A DNA stretch of 64,000 nucleotides, taken from contig CALRPY020000014.1 in assembly GCA_943370145.1 (NCBI GenBank), positions 1 through 64,000 on the forward strand. The letters are read 5' to 3'. The stretch is from Ga0077536 sp943370145. Lineage in GTDB: Bacteria; Pseudomonadota; Gammaproteobacteria; Ga0077536. Below, piece by piece: positions 59,803 to 64,000 of the stretch (positions within the stretch are counted from its first letter, which is position 1; each line of letters opens with the position of its first letter). The position numbers and the translations under genes were made by a program. A model generated the notes under the pieces. It had not been told where the DNA came from. It searched no databases and saw only the letters and a list, made by a program, of their open reading frames with translations.

Positions 59803-61056
59803 ATGAGCCTGGGGTTCACGCTGAGCGCCAGTCAGCGCAGCCTGCAGCTGGAGGCGCGCAGCTTCGCGCGCGACATACTGCGCGAGGTGCGTCCCGCGAC
59901 GATGCATCTTGCCGCACCCGAGGCGCGCTTTCTCGCAACGCGGCCGATTTACGAGGCGACGATCGCCAGGGGCTGGCTGCGCCGGCTGATTCCGGCGGCG
60001 TTCGGCGGTGAAGGCCGGGGCCTGTTCGAAGCGGCGCTGGTCGCCGAAGAGTTCTTCGCCGTCGACGTCAACGTGCCGCTCACGCTGTTCGCCACCCTGC
60101 TGGGGCTGATGCCGGTGATGGTCGGGGGCAGTCCGGCGCAACGGGCGCGCTACCTCGCGCCATTCCTCGCCGGCAGCGGCGCGCCGCTCGCCGCGCTCTG
60201 CAATACGGAACCCGGCGGCAGCGCGAACTACGCGGCGCCGAAGCCCGGCGCCGGCGTGCGCACGACCGCGCGCCGCGACGGTGAGCACTGGGTCATCGAC
60301 GGCACCAAGCAGTGGATCTCGAGCGCGACGGGCTGGGACGGCCTGGGCGCCGATCTGCTGTGCGTCGTCTGCCGCACCGATCCCCACGCGCCGCCGGGAG
60401 AGGGCATCTCGGTGATCGCCGTGCCGCGCCCGGCGCCCGGCATCGTCGCCGAGCGGTTCATCGATGCACTCGGCCACCGGGCGCATCTGCTGCCGCGCTT
60501 CCGCTGCGAAGGGGTGCGCGTGCCGGCGGACCATGTCATCGGCCGCGTCGGGGGCGGCGTCGACATCGTCGACACGAGCTTCACCGGCACCGCCGCACTG
60601 GTCGGCGTCATGGGGGTCGCCCTGATGCGGGCGGCATTCGAGTACGCGCTGGCGTTCGCGCGCACCGAGTGCAGGGGTGGACCGTTCCCCATCATCGAGC
60701 ACCAGGCGGTTGGTTACGGCCTGGCGGATGCGAAAAGCGCAATCGAGGCGGCGCGCGCCCTGGGGCTGCGCGCCTGCCTCGCGATGGACGCCCAGGCGCC
60801 CGGCGCTCTGGAACTCGCGCTGCACTCGAAGATCTTCGGCTCGGAAACGGCCGTGCGGGTGATCACCGACCTGATGCGGATTGTCGGCATCGACAGTTAC
60901 GATCACGAACTGCCGCTGGCCGGACTGCTGCAGGACGCCATGGCGCTGCCACTGTTCGACGGCGGGAACATCGGCGTGCGGCGCCGGCAGCTGCACGATC
61001 TGATGCGTGGCCCTGCATTCGATCCCCTTGCGACCTGGGCGGCCGGCCCGTCCTGA
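59803..61056 (+). CDS. Acyl-CoA dehydrogenase family protein
   Basis: 417 residues. Start at ATG 59803 with GGAG upstream. The family architecture is visible: N-terminal helices 'AAFGGEGRGLFEAALVAEEF', the middle beta domain with 'LCNTEPGGSANY' (FAD loop) and 'WVIDGTKQWISSATG', and C-terminal helices. Some family members act as flavin monooxygenases rather than dehydrogenases, so either role fits a catabolic cluster. It follows the LLM gene by 23 nt. Confidence 0.87.
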   Translation: MSLGFTLSASQRSLQLEARSFARDILREVRPATMHLAAPEARFLATRPIYEATIARGWLRRLIPAAFGGEGRGLFEAALVAEEFFAVDVNVPLTLFATLLGLMPVMVGGSPAQRARYLAPFLAGSGAPLAALCNTEPGGSANYAAPKPGAGVRTTARRDGEHWVIDGTKQWISSATGWDGLGADLLCVVCRTDPHAPPGEGISVIAVPRPAPGIVAERFIDALGHRAHLLPRFRCEGVRVPADHVIGRVGGGVDIVDTSFTGTAALVGVMGVALMRAAFEYALAFARTECRGGPFPIIEHQAVGYGLADAKSAIEAARALGLRACLAMDAQAPGALELALHSKIFGSETAVRVITDLMRIVGIDSYDHELPLAGLLQDAMALPLFDGGNIGVRRRQLHDLMRGPAFDPLATWAAGPS

Positions 61057-61296
61057 GCCGCGGCGCTTGCGGCGGGGATGTCCGGGGCGCTGCGCAGCCG
61101 TGCGGCGCGTGCGATGCGGGTCTCAAGCGTCAACGGGACGTGTCGAAAAGAAAGCCAGCCCATGGGCCGGCATGCCAGAATGTCGCCCGCGCGACCAGCC
61201 GACGGAAGCTTCGCGTCCGGCCGCATTCCGGGCCCTGGGCCACGTGGGGCCGACCGCGCAATCTGTCTACCCAAATCCATCGACCCGGGGGCCACC

Positions 61297-62121
61297 ATGA
61301 AGCGCTTGCTGTTCCTGCTGCTCGGCCTCTGCGGGCTGGCCACTGCGCCCGCGAGCGCCACGGATGTCTACACCATCGCCATCGTGCCCCAGTTCGGCGC
61401 ATCCCAGCTGCGCGCCGAGTGGCAGCCCCTGCTCGACCGGATCGGTGCGGAGGTCGGCGCCGGTTTCGACATGCGCTTCTACCCGACGATTCCGGCATTC
61501 GAGGCCGCTTTCCTGCGCGGCGAGACCGACTTCATCTTCGCCAATCCCTATCACGCCGTGATGGCGCAGCGTGCGCAGGGCTACCTGCCGCTGGTGCGCG
61601 ATCGCAAGCCACTGACCGGCATTCTGGTCGTGGCGAGCACGAATCCGGCGCGGACGCTGCAGGACCTTGCCGGCGGCGCGATTGCCTTCCCGGCACCCAA
61701 TGCCTTCGGCGCCTCCCTGTACATGCGCGCGCTGCTCGCCGAGGACGCGAAAATCGCCTTCGAGGCGCGTTACGTGAAAACCCATACGAATGTCTACCGA
61801 CAGGTGGCAATGGGTGACGTCGCGGCCGGTGGTGGAATCAACCATACGCTCGCCGACATTCCGCCGGCGCTGCGGGCGCAGCTGCGGGTCCTCTACGAGA
61901 CCCCCGGCGCCGCGCCGCATCCACTTGCGGCGCATCCCCGGGTCGATGCGGCGCTGCGCGCGCGCGTCACCGGGGCCGTGCTTGCGCTGGCGCGAGACCC
62001 GGCCGGCCAGATCCTGTTGCAAACCGTGCGCATGTCCGAGCCGGTTGCCGCGGACTATGCACGGGACTACGCGCCGCTCGAGGGCCTCAAACTCGACCAG
62101 TACGTCGTACTGGAACAGTAG
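61297..62121 (+). CDS. PhnD/phosphite-type periplasmic substrate-binding protein
   Basis: 274 residues with a signal peptide ('LLFLLLGLCGLATAPASA'). The mature part 'YTIAIVPQFGASQLRAEWQPLLDRIGAEVG', 'GETDFIFANPYHAVMA' and 'TLQDLAGGAIAFPAPNAFGASLYMRALL' matches the PhnD-like solute-binding family. No ABC permease is adjacent. A sensor kinase gene starts 6 nt after it, so it may serve as the ligand-sensing partner of that kinase. Confidence 0.85.
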   Translation: MKRLLFLLLGLCGLATAPASATDVYTIAIVPQFGASQLRAEWQPLLDRIGAEVGAGFDMRFYPTIPAFEAAFLRGETDFIFANPYHAVMAQRAQGYLPLVRDRKPLTGILVVASTNPARTLQDLAGGAIAFPAPNAFGASLYMRALLAEDAKIAFEARYVKTHTNVYRQVAMGDVAAGGGINHTLADIPPALRAQLRVLYETPGAAPHPLAAHPRVDAALRARVTGAVLALARDPAGQILLQTVRMSEPVAADYARDYAPLEGLKLDQYVVLEQ

Positions 62122-62127
62122 GGCCCG

Positions 62128-64000
62128 ATGCGTCCCGCCGACGAGGCACCCCGCCGGCCACGGCCACTCGCCTGGCGTCTGTCCGTGCCGGTTGCGGTGC
62201 TCGTTTCGCTGGTGATGCTCGCGTTCGGCCTCTACAGCGCGCACCGGCAGCTGATGCTCAGCGAACGCCTGCTGGACCAGCAGGGGCGCAACTTCGCGGC
62301 CAGCATGGCGAACGCGCTGGCCGAGCCCCTCCTGCTGCGCGACCTCGAGCGCATCGACGCGCTGCTGCTGGCGGAGGCGCACGGCGGCGTCGCGCGCCGC
62401 ATCCACGTACTCGACCAGTCCAATCGCGTCGTCGCCGACGTGGAGGTCGTCGACGGCGAGGTCGTGCCCCGCTACTGGCCGCTCGGCGTCGCGGTGGAAC
62501 ACGGCGTGGAACAGGCGGGTGGTGCGGCACTGACGCTGTTCCAGTGGCTGTACGGCACCGGGGACGCCCGCGAGTTCATTCACCCTATCGGCGGGCTCGA
62601 GGGCAGCAGCGGTATCGGCGAGCTGCATTTCCAGATCGATCTCGCGCCACTCCACCGCCTGCAGCGTGAGCTGCTCGTCAGCAACCTGTTGCTGCTCGGC
62701 GTTTCCCTGCTGGTCGCGAGCGGCGCGGTATTCTGGATCTCGCATCGACCCTTGCAGGACCTGCGCCGGGCAGCCCGGTTCGCCCAGGGACTGGACAGCC
62801 GGCGGGGCGAAATGGCGCCGGGCTCGTCGTCCGGGGCCGAGATCGACCAGCTGTTCATGGCGCTCAACCGCGCATCCGTCAATCTCGCGCGGCAGGACGC
62901 GGCGCTGAACGAGAGCCGCGACTTCCTCGACAGCATCACGGCAACGCTGGCCGAGGGCGTCTACGTGACGGACCGCGCGGGACGTTGCGTGTTCATGAAC
63001 CCGGAAGCGGAACGGCTGACCGGTTGGTCGCTGCCGGAGCTTGGTGACGAGCCCGCGTGGCGGCGCCTCAGCGACCCCGTCGACGACCAGCCCGACCCGC
63101 AGGCGACGGCGCTTGCGCAAGGGGAGGTCGTGCGCTCCGACGCGCTGCTCTTCCGCCATCGCGCCGGTCGACGCTACCCCGTCGAACTCGTTGCCGCACC
63201 GCTGCGCCGCGCTGGCGAAACCGCCGGCGTGGTGGTCGCCTTCCAGGACATCTCGGAACGCAAGCAGGCCGAGCGCGAGATGCGTGCAGCCCGGCTGGGC
63301 GCCGAGCAGGCGAGCCGCGCCAAGAGCGAATTCCTCGCCAACATGAGCCATGAACTGCGCACGCCGATGAACGCCGTGATCGGAATGACCGAACTGCTGT
63401 TCGGCACGACGCTGTCGGCGCAGCAGCGCAACTACGTGAACACCGTGCAATCGTCGAGCCGCCACCTGCTGGGCCTGCTCAACGACATCCTCGATTTCTC
63501 GAAGATCGATGCCGGCAAGCTGCAGGTCGAGCACATTCCGTTCGCGCTCCCGGCGATGCTCGACAGCGTGATCGGCCTCGTCGCCGCCAAGGCCGCCGGG
63601 AAGGGGCTCGAATTGATCATCGACGTCGCTCCCGACGTGCCCTGGCATCTCGTCGGCGACGCGCTGCGCACCGGACAGGCCCTCGTGAACTACGCAAACA
63701 ATGCGATCAAGTTCACCGAGCACGGCGAAGTCGCGATCGAAGTCCGCGTCGCGGAGCGGCAGGCCTCGGACCTGCTGCTCGAATTCGCGGTGCGCGACAC
63801 CGGCATCGGCATCGGCGAGGCGGAAATGGCGCGGCTGTTCCGCAGTTTCGAGCAGGCCGACAACTCGACGACGCGCAAATATGGCGGCACCGGCCTCGGC
63901 CTCGCGATCACCAGGCGACTCGCCGAGTTGATGGGCGGGCAGGCCGGTGTCGACAGCCGGCCCGGCGCCGGGTCCAGGTTCTGGTTCACGGTGCGTGTCG
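62128..64000 (+). CDS. Sensor histidine kinase, partial (runs off the window)
   Basis: At least 624 residues; the frame is open to the window end, so it is truncated by the window and not broken. Order: helix 1 (about 17-35), periplasmic part, helix 2 (about 178-202), HAMP-like linker, PAS domain (about 265-385, 'GVYVTDRAGRCVFMNPEAERLTGW'), HisKA with 'MSHELRTPMNAVIG' (His408) and HATPase_c ('NYANNAIKFTEHG', 'DTGIGIGEAEM', 'GGTGLGLAIT'). It may continue into receiver domains. It is coupled to the PhnD-like gene. Confidence 0.9.
   Translation, partial: MRPADEAPRRPRPLAWRLSVPVAVLVSLVMLAFGLYSAHRQLMLSERLLDQQGRNFAASMANALAEPLLLRDLERIDALLLAEAHGGVARRIHVLDQSNRVVADVEVVDGEVVPRYWPLGVAVEHGVEQAGGAALTLFQWLYGTGDAREFIHPIGGLEGSSGIGELHFQIDLAPLHRLQRELLVSNLLLLGVSLLVASGAVFWISHRPLQDLRRAARFAQGLDSRRGEMAPGSSSGAEIDQLFMALNRASVNLARQDAALNESRDFLDSITATLAEGVYVTDRAGRCVFMNPEAERLTGWSLPELGDEPAWRRLSDPVDDQPDPQATALAQGEVVRSDALLFRHRAGRRYPVELVAAPLRRAGETAGVVVAFQDISERKQAEREMRAARLGAEQASRAKSEFLANMSHELRTPMNAVIGMTELLFGTTLSAQQRNYVNTVQSSSRHLLGLLNDILDFSKIDAGKLQVEHIPFALPAMLDSVIGLVAAKAAGKGLELIIDVAPDVPWHLVGDALRTGQALVNYANNAIKFTEHGEVAIEVRVAERQASDLLLEFAVRDTGIGIGEAEMARLFRSFEQADNSTTRKYGGTGLGLAITRRLAELMGGQAGVDSRPGAGSRFWFTVRV

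Overview
The window is a GC-rich, densely coded bacterial chromosome segment with about 55 protein genes. It has no rRNA, tRNA, CRISPR array or insertion sequence that I could see. The gene set (oxyR, tamA/tamB, hslO/Hsp33, yaeQ, YheU, VF530, hrpB, a FecA-like receptor, an AcrB-type pump) fits a Gammaproteobacterium. The acyl-CoA, luciferase-like, SDR and ring-cleavage-type enzymes suggest a metabolically versatile, environmental lineage. The exact order is inference only.

Layout. 0.2-2.4 kb: acyltransferase and a flippase-like membrane protein. 2.5-4.3 kb: an oxidative-stress pair, a peroxiredoxin-glutaredoxin fusion divergent from oxyR with a candidate OxyR site between them. 4.6-10 kb: homospermidine synthase, an MDR reductase and an RND/MMPL exporter. 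10-14.2 kb: TauD-type dioxygenase, a MarR-type regulator, and a divergent desaturase-SDR-creatininase group. 14.4-18.9 kb: DNA alkylation repair (Ogt plus an Ada-N/AraC/AlkA fusion), two flavin split-barrel proteins (one carrying a GAF domain) and a cytochrome c. 19-24 kb: hrpB, leuA and a divergent Lrp-type regulator with palindromic operators. 24-31 kb: small conserved families (DUF3750, Hsp33, DUF1772, YheU, MBL, DUF429, VF530, DUF2189, lytic transglycosylase). 31-39.5 kb: Fur-box-preceded FecA-like receptor and a complete tripartite RND efflux operon. 39.6-45.4 kb: tamB and tamA.

The most notable item is at 45636-45857. A 73-residue Rdx/SelW-family selenoprotein has its selenocysteine encoded by an in-frame TGA at 45666-45668, in a C-x-x-U motif. 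A hairpin starts 7 nt after the TGA and looks like a bacterial SECIS element. Ordinary ORF calling truncates this gene. It has its own -10 box and Shine-Dalgarno sequence, and is followed by DUF1499 and MESH1-like (alarmone hydrolase) genes.

47-51.8 kb: SDR, AHL-lactonase-like hydrolase, VOC protein, luciferase-like oxidoreductase and YaeQ. 51.9-52.4 kb: a 178-bp tandem repeat whose unit contains a near-perfect hairpin, also found twice at 57.1 kb. 52.4-61 kb: a putative catabolic cluster (amidohydrolase, DUF1636, alpha/beta hydrolase, FAH-family hydrolase, divergent GntR regulator with two operator-like palindromes, Fe-type alcohol dehydrogenase, luciferase-like monooxygenase, acyl-CoA dehydrogenase). 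61.3-64 kb: a PhnD-like binding protein followed by a sensor histidine kinase that runs off the window end.
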